Below, piece by piece: positions 54,254 to 64,000 of a stretch of DNA of 64,000 bases. The notes beneath the pieces were generated by a model. That model ran no database searches. It worked only from the letters and a program-made list of their open reading frames with translations, and was not told the origin of the DNA. The stretch comes from Theristus sp. LFF4_11 (taxonomy: Eukaryota > Nematoda > Chromadorea > Monhysterida > Xyalidae): assembly GCA_030248135.1 (NCBI GenBank), contig JASANC010004227.1, forward strand, positions 141,062 to 205,061. The letters are read 5' to 3'. Each line of letters starts with the position of its first letter. Within the stretch, counting starts at the first letter, position 1. The position numbers and the translations under genes were made by a program.

Positions 54254-57200
54254 TCAAGAGTCGCCGGCGGCAGCGATCATTGAGTCCGGGTAGGCGCTGT
54301 CCTTGTCGTCGCCGTCACCCTCGCCCTCTGCCCCTTTCACCGACGCCAGCCACAACGGCGGCCGCTCCCTCTTGTCGGCGACGCCGCCCAAATCCACGGG
54401 CAGCCCCATCATCTGCATCATTTTCTGCTCGTCCGTCAGTTCGACCGGCGGCGACTGGCGCTCCGGTGGTCTGCTGCGGTCGCGATCACCACGGTCGCCA
54501 TCTGCACAGAAGTTGGCTTGGTTGAATGGAACTGAATGGAACTTTGGAAGACGACGGTATTTGAAGCAGTTGCATTTGATATCAAAACACTCATGTGCGA
54601 TGGCATCGGAGTTGAAACTGAAACGTTTTCAAATGTGCCGGACACGATCGTGATTGTGAGTGCGTACCATCAGATCGACGTCTCTGCTCTCTGCGGTCGC
54701 CCCCGTCGCCGTCGCCCCAGCGCGAGCGCCTTCTGTCGCCAGCGGCGTCGTCGTGTCGCGACCGAGACCGATCGCGGTCACCCCTGTCGCCGCCCCGGCC
54801 GTAGCTCCTTTCGTTGTGATCGCCCCGCTCATGGAAATCACGGCCAAATCCGCGGCCACCCCGGAAGCCTCCACCACCGCCACCGCCGCGGAAGCCACCA
54901 CCACCGCCACGACCTGTAAAGTAGGAGCCGGTGGTGGTTTTTGGGATTTCTAAGTGACATGGCAAATGAACAGATTGCCAACACAAGCTTTTGCAATTTA
55001 CTCAAGAGGCCACTTTAGACCGCTAATTGGTTGCACGATGCCGGTACACCTTAAACTTCCATAACCAAAAAACAAAACTAAGAACTACAAGTTAGAGTAA
55101 CCCGCAACCCGGAACGAGACAATGACGTTCATCGACTTACCACCCGCACCGGCACCGCCGCCGCCGCCACGACCTCGATCGCGATCGAAGCCGCCTCCAC
55201 GAAAGCTGCCGCGCGGCGAAAACCCGCTGCCCCTGCGATTCGCGTCGGGTGGCGGGCCGCGGGCGCGAAACACGCCTGGCGCCACTTGCAGTGACATCGA
55301 GTCTGAACATGAAACAACAGTCGTTCGAGTTGTGCTTTCCCACAGTGTCAAACTGCCAGAAACGAAATCATCACTGACTGAACAACGACGGTGGCTGTTG
55401 CGGCTGCTGCTGCTGTTGTTGGTCGGGTGGTGGATTGTTCCAGTAGTGGCCCATCATGCCACCCGGATTGGCACTGGGTGCCGGGGCAAACTGTGCGCTT
55501 GACATTGCGCCCGTGCCCATCGGCTCTGGTAGATCGATCGTGGAGGGTGCGGGATCACTGGGCGGCGCTGTCACGGTGTTCGGAGTTGCTTCGGGCGCCT
55601 TGGTCGTATCGCTCGGTGCTGCCGCGAACATGTCTGTAATAAGATGGCTTTGTGCATAGCATACAGTGTGGCTGATTCATTTGTTCTGCTGAGTATCTAC
55701 CTGCAAATCGACTATGTTGAGTTTAATGTATCTGCAGTGCAACCGCAACCCGGCAAACCCGAACACTATCTGCAGAAGAGTATCTGCGGCCCTCTGACGT
55801 TCACAAACTTTACATGGACGCTTCCGTTCAGCCCTATCAGAAACACCAAGTGAAATCAGACCAAACACTCTATTGCTCAGTGGAAAGCCCAAACACAGCG
55901 ACGCAGACCAGTGGTGTTGCGCGCGTCAGCAGCCGACACAGAAGACACAGCGACGGTGCTTGCCATCGGTGTGTTCGGTGTGTCGCCAGCGGCTGCATTC
56001 GGCTGTTGTTGTTGCGAGGTCGGTGGCGGCAGCAGCATTGAGGGCAACGGGATGCCGTTCACTGGCGCTGTTGCACCTGCACCGTCTTGTTGCTGATGAG
56101 CGGCCATTTGACCGGGCGCACCCATCGGCTGTGCCATGAACGGCGGCGGGAATGGGAAACCCGGCGGGCCCGGTGGGCGCATCGCTGCAGAATGTGCAAT
56201 CGAACAATTCATGCTTTTCATGGGCTGATATTGTTTGGATACAAATGTATTTCTGACTTGTCCGAGTGTACTGAACATTTCATTGCAGCTAACCAAGCAA
56301 AACGAACAGTTGGAACGGTAAATAAACCATAAGCAACCAGCTGAATGGCTACTACTGAGCGTGGCTCACTGATTGGTCCTGGCAACCACCGACACAATGC
56401 CAGAGTGCACAACTAGCATATGTCGCACAGTTTGACCGTATATGGCCAATATGTGGCAACAATCGTGTGAGTACACTAACGGAACGGCATTGGCGGCATG
56501 GCGAAGTGCGTCGCGTGCATGTGCATGTGCGCCTGGTGCGGCGGTGGCATCACGATCTGCTGCAGCGATGCCTGCGTCGACGTGCATGGGGGCACGCTCG
56601 TCGGCAGGATCGCACCGCCGATGCGGCCGCGCTCGTCGTAGTCGCCTGCAAAGCCACACGAAACGCTGCCCGTGTTTCGACACTTCAGAGTTGACGGTTG
56701 AAGCAACTTGAGGCGTCGCAGAAGAAGACGACCGATTAGACAGGCAAACATTCCGCGAGACCAGACCCGTCTTGTGGCCACTCTAATCGAATGTGACAAC
56801 GAAAACAGGCCCCCAAACCATAACAACCCCCATCCAAGTCCAGTTCCAACCTCGAATGTTGTCCGGCAGCGTTTCAACATCGAGACAAGCGTCCTCGCAG
56901 AGTGGCGTCAAATCGACGGGCAGCTGATCGAAGGGAATTTGCGTGCAGCCGTTCTCCTGGTTGAACAGCTCGCGGAACGCGCTCTGGTTCGTGCCACGAC
57001 CACGCGCCCAACTCAGCTGCAAGAAAAAAGAGACGACAAATGAGGCGATGCCAGATTGTGGGACGTACTGTTGTTGTTCTTGCTGCTATAAATCACAATT
57101 GTGGACGCTGATTCACAAAATTCAAATGAAAAGAATTCAAAGCATGTTCTTGCACAAAGCTGTGTGCGAATGCGATTGCGCAGCGCAGCAGCCAACCTTG

Positions 57201-60200
57201 ACGCGCTTTCCAGCGACATAGCAGCAGTCAGCGAGTTTGTCGAGTATCTTCACGGCCGTTCTCCTGTCCGCCATGGTGACGTAGGCGCACGCACGCGGCT
57301 GCACCATCTCCACCTTGTCCGGAATGCCGATGTCCTTCAGTGCGTTGTGCACGTCTTCGTGGCCGGCCAGCGCCGGCATGCGACCGATCCACAGCGTACG
57401 ACTCGCCACTGCAACAGTTGTGTCCGGGTTTTTGCGAATGGGTGTTGGAAAAGTAAAACAAAACAAAACTAGTCGAGCGTCCAAGACTTTGATCAACGGT
57501 ATACTTCAAGTAGCGAGAGAGTGGCGATTTACTGGACTGGAAAACAACCAAGATTACAGGAAAAAGAATCACATTATATAGGATATCACGTATAATTATG
57601 CATAATTACAGCTAGATAATTAAAATAATCGCCCATCATCAACTGTATGATGCACCAAATGAATGCATCAGGCAGAATCGATCGATCAAGGCGAGTGCGC
57701 ATTTTGCGTAGTTGATTTCTCAATAACAACAGAAACAACAATACTCTGCAACTGATCCGTGACGTACCACAAACAAAGTTCGCCTTGACGGGCGGCAGCG
57801 CCATGCGGCGTCGCTCTCGATTGCGGTCACGATCCGCGGAACGACTGCGAGACTTGCGACTGCTGCGGCGTGATTGACTGCAAATGGAACAGAATGATAC
57901 CAATGGGGCTTGGCATGCGATATGAAACCGGTTTTTTACTATCTTTAGCTAGACACAACTGAACAGACTTTCATTCAGGGCGCTGTTTCATTCATAGTCA
58001 CTCTGATTCAGGGAGCTTTGGTATAAAAACCGGTGAAAAAGGTTCTGCCACACGCGGAAGTCATCGATTAAAAAACCAAACACAGAGTGAATTCAGAAGC
58101 CGAAAACCCCAAACGGTCGTGCTCACCGATGGCTGTCCCTGTCATCCCTGTCCTTGTCTCTGTCCCTTGACTTCCGTGGCGTCGCATTGTCCTTCTCTCT
58201 GTCCTCTGTTCGCGGTGATTTCGATCGATTATGGCGACCTCGCTTTCGATCGCCACGATCCGAACGCTCGCGGTCTCTGTCGCGTGAGCGAGACCTGAAG
58301 TACACAACGAAAACCCAAAATAAAATGAGAAAAAAGAACATCGCATCACTAGAACCAGTTGCGGCATTTCATAATTCATGCGAATCATGCTGATGAATAG
58401 TTACACTCATACACACCCACATAAACCTGAAATGTTCAGAATGCTGACTTAAAATTGCCTATGGTCAAAATCGATGTTTTAAAGTAACAGAAGTATTGTT
58501 CCAACTTTCTCAACTGCTCTTCCATTTATTATGATATTTACCAACCTTCACAACCGAATCGGCCAAACTAAAATCAGTGCGACGTACTTTGAGCGCGAGC
58601 GATGCTTTCGTTTTCTGTCCTTTTGCTTGTCCCTGGTCGCCCTCTCGTCCCTGTCGCCCAATCGATCGTCCTCATCCTCCCGATCGCGTTTCGACGCCAA
58701 TCGTCGTTCGTCCTTGTCGCCGCGCAGTTTGCCGATTGGTTCCGGTGGGCCGAGGCCCGGTGGGGTCGGCTCGGATGGGGGCTGGTGCTGTTGGGGGTGA
58801 TCGGGCACTGGTTGGATGACCTGGCAAACGTTGGCCAACGGTTGAAATGAAAGACGGTTCGGAACATTTTGCACTACTGTGAGACACTCGAGGCTATCAA
58901 GTGCACGCATTTATTACTTTGTATACGTCTGCAAACCGTGGATGCTAATTGACTGTGCGATCGTGTGAAACGCACTCAATGAGAGGTCCAGTTCGAATTT
59001 CATCGATCAAATAATAACCATTCAGCGTGTCGTTTGGAAAATTGCGTGTGAGTGCAGAAAACTACCGAGAACTGAGAAATCCAACTTTGATGGAAATCAT
59101 TATAATCTCACTTTTTGCTGCCTCGCGCGCGGACTGAACTGTTGCTGTCGGTCAGGCGTGCGATTTTCGATGATTGACGTTGATGGTGTTGGATCGATTG
59201 GCTGTTGATGTTGATGGTGATGATGTGAGTGCTGATGACGATGCAACGGGGGTGAACCAAGCGGCTCAGAGGAGGGCGGCGGCAACGACACTGTGCTCAG
59301 CACTGGCTGCTGAAACAAAACCGGCACAAACGTTCGCAACGAAACAAAAGGCGCTGCAAGAAAGGGAAATCTGGTGCAATAAAACTGAGAAACGTGGCAT
59401 GCTGGTTGGCTGCATCGAACAAAGCCAACCAGACAAGCAGCCAAATCAGCGAGTGCATTTGCCTACACGTTCCACTGCTGCTTGGTCAAATTGTCATCGA
59501 CGGATTTGTTGCATTGCAAAACGTTAAAAATTAGAAAAATCGCTATGGTGGTGGGTGGAGTAACTGAAGAGGGCGTCGGCACATGTTCTCTCTCGCATTG
59601 AGCTGTTCAAATGCTAACGCACCAGCACCCATCCAAGCTCACAAAATCCTTGCCACCAACCGCCGGTGGTGTTGGTATGATCGCAGTGGGAGCAGGAGCA
59701 GCAGCGGCAGGGGGTTGCGCGGGCGCAGGCAGCTGCGCCGCGGGGGGCACAGGGCGCTGCGGCGGCGGCGCCTGCATGCCCGGCGGTGGACGGTTGAACG
59801 AAAACGGCGGGAAACCGGGCGGCGGCTGAGAGAAGTCGACCAGCTGCGTGGCAGTGGCCGGCATGGCGCCTGCAATGAATCACAAACATGCCAGACACGT
59901 GCAACAAACAGCCAGGTTTGATTGGCAAAAGTGACCGTTGACTTGCATTTTCATTCCGAATGATAAGTTATTACTGTTATGCTCTTTTATTAAAACTCGT
60001 AATTGGTTCAACAGGGGCACGACACGGAACGCCTTGGCGTTGGCCAGACTGAAATGGATTCGGATAGAAGCTCCACCATGCACACCACTTAGCTGATTTG
60101 TGAATGAAACTGTTTTATTATCTGGGTGCCCGTCGCCATCACAACATGATAGTGATTGAAGAGTACTCCAAACACATGTGCAGCGAGCGCACCGGCTGCA

Positions 60201-63200
60201 CCCGTACACGCAACCAACCAGCAGTCGTGTGCTGTGGTGGTGGCACGTGATGACCGGATGGAATCGGCACCGGCGGCACTGGCTCGGCGACGGCCGCCTG
60301 CTGCTGCTGCTCTTGTTGGCGCTGCAGTCGCTGCTGCTGCATCTGCTGGATCTGCTGCAGAATCTGCGGATTGTTCTTCAGCAGTTGCTCGGCCGTTCTG
60401 CAATAAGCAAACCAATCTACGACACCGGTTTTCTGCTGAACGCGGAAACACCATTTAGTTTTTCGTCCGTACGCACAAACGTCGTTCTAAATCCCGTGCG
60501 CAAACTAATCGTGTCCGTAATGCATTAAGATAGCACACACGACACGATTTCTAAATCGCGTGGCCATTTTTTACGTGTCGTGTCCGTGCGTACGCACAAA
60601 AAACTAATTGCTAAACGCGCCTTGAGAGAGAATAGATTTCGGTCTTTGAACGTGTGTTTCAACATTTCTGTTCTCGACTACAATCGAAATCGTGGGACGC
60701 GCGGCAGCGCAGTCCCACAATATTATTTCAGAAAGCTCATTGCGAATATTTTGAAATTTCAATCGACCATAACATTCATGATAAATGACTAAACCAAGAA
60801 ATGCTATTTGATGTGCTAAGGTGGCCCGATACCCTATCCATCCAAACCAAAAAATTAAACATCGGTTGCTTCTGTGATTTTACAGAACAAAAAAAACCGA
60901 AAAAAATTCAGGTTGTTGTTGTTGTCGTTGTTGTTGTCGACCGTTTCGGTGTCCACAAAAAATCTAAAGTTGTGTTCAAATTCGAATTCCCAATTGTACG
61001 GTATCCTATGTAATCGACCATGCTGCGTCTGATAGGCTAGGTGCCGAATTGTGAAAAAACTGTTTTTACCCGTGCCGGGTATAAAAAGAGTGCCCGTTAA
61101 GGGGTTTCCTGGTAAAAATCGTTGTTCTAATTTCATATTCCACGGTATTCATGTAATCGACCATGCTGCGTCTGATAGGCTAAGTGCTGAATTGTGAAAC
61201 ATTGTTTTTTACCTGTGCCGGGGTTGAAAAGGGTACTGTTTTTATCCGTGCCTGGTATAAAAAGGGTCCCCGGAAGGGTTTCCTCCTAAAAAACGTTGTT
61301 CTGATTTCAAATTCCACGGTATCCATGTAATCGACTATGCTGCGTCTGATAGGCTATAGTTTAAGTGCCAAATAGCAAAAAGCTGATATTTACCCGTGCC
61401 TGGGTTGAAAAGGGTCCCCGTAAAGGGTTTCCTCCTAAAAAACGTTGTTCTGATTTCAAATTCCACGGTATCCATGTAATCGACTATGCTGCGTCTGATA
61501 GGCTATAGTTTAGGTGCCAAATAGCAGAAAGCTGATATTAACCCGTGCCTGGGTTGAAAAGGGTCCCCTTAAAGGGTTTCCTCCTAAAAAACGTTGTTCT
61601 GATTTCAAATTCCACAGTATCCATGTAATCGACTATGCTGCGTCTGATAGGCTATAGTTTAGGTGCCAAATAGCGAAAAGCTGATATTAACCCGTGCCTG
61701 GGTTGAAAATGGTCCCCGTAAAGGGTTTCCTCCTAAAAAACGTTGTTCTGATTTTAAATTCCACGGTATCCATGTAATCGACTATACTGCGTCTGATAGG
61801 CTATAGTTTAGGTGCCAAATAGCAGAAAGCTGATATTAACCCGTGCCTGGGTTGAAAAGGGTCCCCGTAAAAGGTTTCCTCCTGAAAAACGTTGTTCTGA
61901 TTTCAAATTCCACGGCATCCATGTAATCGACTATGCTACGTCTGATAGGCTATAGTTTAGGTGCCAAATAGCGAAAAGCTGATATTAACCCGTGCCTGGG
62001 TTGAAAAGGGTCCCCGTAAAGGGTTTCCTCCTAAAAAACGTTGTTCTAATTTCAAATTCCACGGTATCCATGTAATCGACTATGCTGCGTCTGATAGGCT
62101 ATAGTTTAGGTGCCAAATAACAAAAAGCGAATATTAACCCGTGCCTGGGTTGACAAGGGTTTCCGTGAAGGGCTTCCTCCTAAAAAAACGTTGTTCTGAT
62201 TACAAATGCAACGGAAACCATTGTAGTCAACTATGCTGCGTCTGATAGGCTATAGTTTAGGTGCAAAATAGCGAAAAACTAGTGAAAACTGATATTAACC
62301 CGTGCCTGGGTTGAAAAGGGTCTACGGAAGGGTTTGCTCCTGAAAATCCTTGCTCTGAGTACAAATGCAACAGAAACCATTGCAGTCGACTATGCTGCGT
62401 CTGATAGGCTAAAACCCTATAAACTCTTTGAGATATAAAAGAAAAAGACAAGTTCGGAAAAATGCCCGAAGGGCATGAAAAAGACCAAATATTATTTCAG
62501 AATGACACAGATAGAAAAGTGTGCACAAGGATTTTCACAAGATCAAACATTTTATGAAACGTGTGTGAACTGGAAAGTTACAAACTGAAATAATATTTAC
62601 GTCAATATATTTTTGTCATTTCAAGGCACTGGCTCCGGTTGTGACCGCAGTACCGCACTCATCGTAAAAGGGTTCAGCCCGCAAACACCATATTAAGCAA
62701 ATCATTTGATACAGTATTCACAAATAAAAAGAGCATGTTCACAGCAGCAAATGATTTTTTTGCAGCATCAAATGAAGTGAGATAAAATTTGTACAGAGAT
62801 TGTGCCTTCCTTGAGAATGACAAAAAAGATATTGGCGTAAATATTATTTCAGTTTGTAACTTTCCAGTTCACACACGTTTCATAAAATGTTTGATCTTGT
62901 GAAAATCCTTGTGTCACACTTTTCTATCTGTGTCATTCTGAAATAATATTTGGTCTTTTTCATGCCCTTCGGGCATTTTTCCGAACTTGTGTAAAAGAAC
63001 TTCAATCTATTATAAATGCCATCTTGCAAACGACGCACTTTGCGACATCCACGACCGGCTCCTCAGTGTCGTGCGCGTCTTCCTCGCCGCTCTCATCGCT
63101 GTAATCGTAGGTGCTCTTGAGCAATTTCTGAAAAAAACATAGAACAGGAATGCAGAAGAAATAAGATTATTTTGTACACCAACCAATCAGATCGACTTCA

Positions 63201-63487
63201 GGTATCTTAAAGAACCTAGAACCATTGAGAAAAGGAATAATCCCAATTGAACAGCGTACACCAATCTTGCGTCCCGGGTCGGCTGCCTTTGCCTGCTGCT
63301 CGAGCAGCGTCTTCGTCAGATCCTGTATGTGCTGCATAAAGTTCTGATCAACACCGCCCGTTATTTGCGTTTCGTTCGACACGGCCAACTGGGCGTCAGT
63401 CACGCTGCCATTGTTGCTTTTGTTCGCTGACTCGTCGCGCACGTTGCCAGCAGTGCCCATGGTTGCCGTTGGTGTGCCCGTGTGCAA
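54254..63487 (-). CDS. SCAF4/SCAF8: SCAF4/SCAF8-type SR-related CTD-associated factor, N-terminal CID exons beyond window
   Basis: Sixteen minus-strand exons: 63487-63260, 63127-63039, 60397-60219, 59869-59643, 59309-59112, 58820-58588, 58294-58127, 57877-57768, 57408-57197, 57016-56851, 56645-56481, 56184-55909, 55633-55379, 55302-55141, 54913-54668, 54501-54254; 1053 codons plus stop in one phase. Order of parts: KLLKSTYDYSDESGEED (as in SCAF), Gln-rich and Pro-rich stretches, an Arg-Ser/Arg-Asp region (RSRSRDRDRERSD), an RRM (RTLWIGRMPALAG = RNP2, RACAYVTM = RNP1), the SCAF-specific block after the RRM (LSWARGRG ... QIPFDQLPVDL), then Met/Pro-, Gln-, Gly/Arg- and Asp/Arg-rich tails ending DSMIAAAGDS. 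Human SCAF4/8 bind phosphorylated Pol II CTD and suppress early poly(A) site use. The RRM joins family knowledge to clear sequence; the CID must be 5' of 63487. Exon 59869-59643 may instead end at 59661. Confidence 0.9.
56307..56440. repeat. MITE related to family A (type B), SCAF intron
   Basis: Ends ACAGTTGGAACGGT and, inverted, CACAGTTTGACCGTAT. Inner parts are CAACCAGCTGAATGG and CTGATTGG. It lies in the SCAF4/8-like intron between exons 56645-56481 and 56184-55909. Confidence 0.45.
57503..57644 (-). mobile_element. Solo LTR of the TRIM family
   Basis: A 142-bp copy, about 90 percent alike to the TRIM LTRs at 51541 and 52125. It has its own 4-bp target duplication GTAT (57499-57502 and 57645-57648), so it arose by LTR-LTR recombination of a separate insertion. 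It sits in a SCAF4/8-like intron. Confidence 0.85.
60690..60720. repeat. GC-rich perfect hairpin at a repeat end
   Basis: GTGGGACGCGC, loop GGCA, then GCGCAGTCCCAC: an 11-bp stem with one bulged A. It follows a segment with its own short inverted repeats (TGCGTACGCACAAA and GTCCGTACGCACAAA) and could be the 3' hairpin of a Helitron-like element. No diagnostic terminus was found. Confidence 0.4.
60970..62420. repeat. About 150-bp tandem satellite, ten copies, in a SCAF4/8-like intron
   Basis: Ten copies of a unit recognisable by TGCGTCTGATAGGCTATAG, ACCCGTGCCTGGGTTGAAAA and CCTCCTAAAAAACGTTG. Spacing is mostly 149-151 bp. The left copies are shorter or carry an inserted partial duplication (near 61215-61262), and the right copies are more diverged. 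Central copies are over 95 percent alike. It lies in the 2.6 kb intron between exons ending at 63039 and starting at 60397 (minus strand). Confidence 0.9.
62446..62992. mobile_element. Fold-back element with about 170-bp inverted arms
   Basis: The left arm (62446-62618) begins ACAAGTTCGGAAAAATGCCC. The right arm (62818-62992) ends GGGCATTTTTCCGAACTTGT. Arms are about 97 percent complementary, separated by about 200 bp. AAAAG flanks both sides (possible duplication). No coding capacity. It is directly adjacent to the satellite array. Confidence 0.85.
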
Positions 63488-64000
63488 CTGAGAGCCACAT
63501 GTTCAGTTCTATATTTCGCATCTTTGGCAATACATGGCCGAATAAATAAGGCAGTCCTTGTATTCTCCATCAAGGCGGGATCAGTCACAGAGTAGGAGTT
63601 GTCTTTGTCAAGAAAACCAATATACCGTATTACCTCTAATAAACCCCCATGGGGGTTTATTTCTTCAGCGACTTCTGGGGGTGGGGGTTTATTTTTTGGG
63701 GGGGGGGCTTTATTTTGGGGGGGGGTTTATTTGGAAACCATTTTTAGGAGTGGGCAAAATGGCAAAAATACCTTCCATGAAAGGAAGGAAGTCGCAGAAA
63801 CTTCTACTCTACATAGAAATTTCCTTTTACAACAGCCTTTTGTAATGAAATTACCATTAACTCATCCATTTGGGGCCTTTGGTAGCACAATTTCATCATT
63901 TTCACTGCTGACCAGCCACTGAATTCGCTGGGTATGTGTTTCAAACAGGTTTCAATAATCCCCCATGGGGATTATTTTGGAGGGATTATTTGGAAACTTG
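63488..64000. repeat. Upstream intron of the SCAF4/8-like gene: dispersed repeat copy and CCATGG-centred palindromes
   Basis: 63540-63600 matches the dispersed repeat at 26690-26800. Then AATAAACCCCCATGGGGGTT continues as a perfect 24-bp palindrome (about 63639-63662), followed by G-run/TTTATT repeats to 63735. A second near-palindrome AATCCCCCATGGGGATT lies at about 63955-63975. Each block ends in TTATTTGGAAAC. No exon is seen here; the gene's N-terminal exons should lie further right. Confidence 0.55.

Noticed and set aside
55122..55502. 126-codon + strand Pro/Arg-rich frame
   Set aside because: Antisense shadow of the Gly/Arg-rich SCAF4/8-like exons.

Overview
The window looks like nuclear DNA from a nematode. 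The evidence is spliced genes with short to medium introns (about 70 to 900 bp, GT-AG), a tandem array of nematode-type non-alpha nicotinic receptor subunits (UNC-29/ACR-2-like), a dap-1-like gene, and many Tc1/mariner-type and LTR elements. The species cannot be named from sequence alone; I lean toward a non-Caenorhabditis lineage. All exon coordinates were read by eye from splice consensus, reading phase and family motifs, and the coding length of every multi-exon gene model divides by three.

Layout. 0-7 kb (+): the 3' part of a DPP8/DPP9-type dipeptidyl peptidase (S9B). Its last intron ends in 23 copies of a 60-bp minisatellite, each carrying a copy of the gene's own 3' splice site. 7.5-11.7 kb: a G/T-only tract and a young LTR retrotransposon on the minus strand. 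12.0-13.5 kb (+): a DAP1 homologue. 15.4-19.0 kb (+): an SLC6 transporter with altered gate residues. 19-32 kb: a gene-poor stretch with a 1.1 kb long-TIR transposon and an isolated signal-peptide exon. 32.5-46.5 kb (+): four nicotinic acetylcholine receptor subunit genes in tandem. 47.0-50.4 kb (-): two paralogous DUF1771/Smr genes, one with a myristoylation signal and one with membrane spans. 50.9-52.8 kb (-): ribosomal protein eL24, with a miniature LTR element in an intron. 54.3-63.5 kb (-): most of an SCAF4/SCAF8-type RNA-processing factor whose N-terminal CID lies beyond the window; its large intron holds a 150-bp satellite and a fold-back element.

The protein-coding genes do not form one pathway. 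The receptor array is the only functional cluster. The most unusual feature is the DPP8/9 splice-acceptor array: 22 of its 23 acceptors would end the protein immediately after the catalytic His codon.
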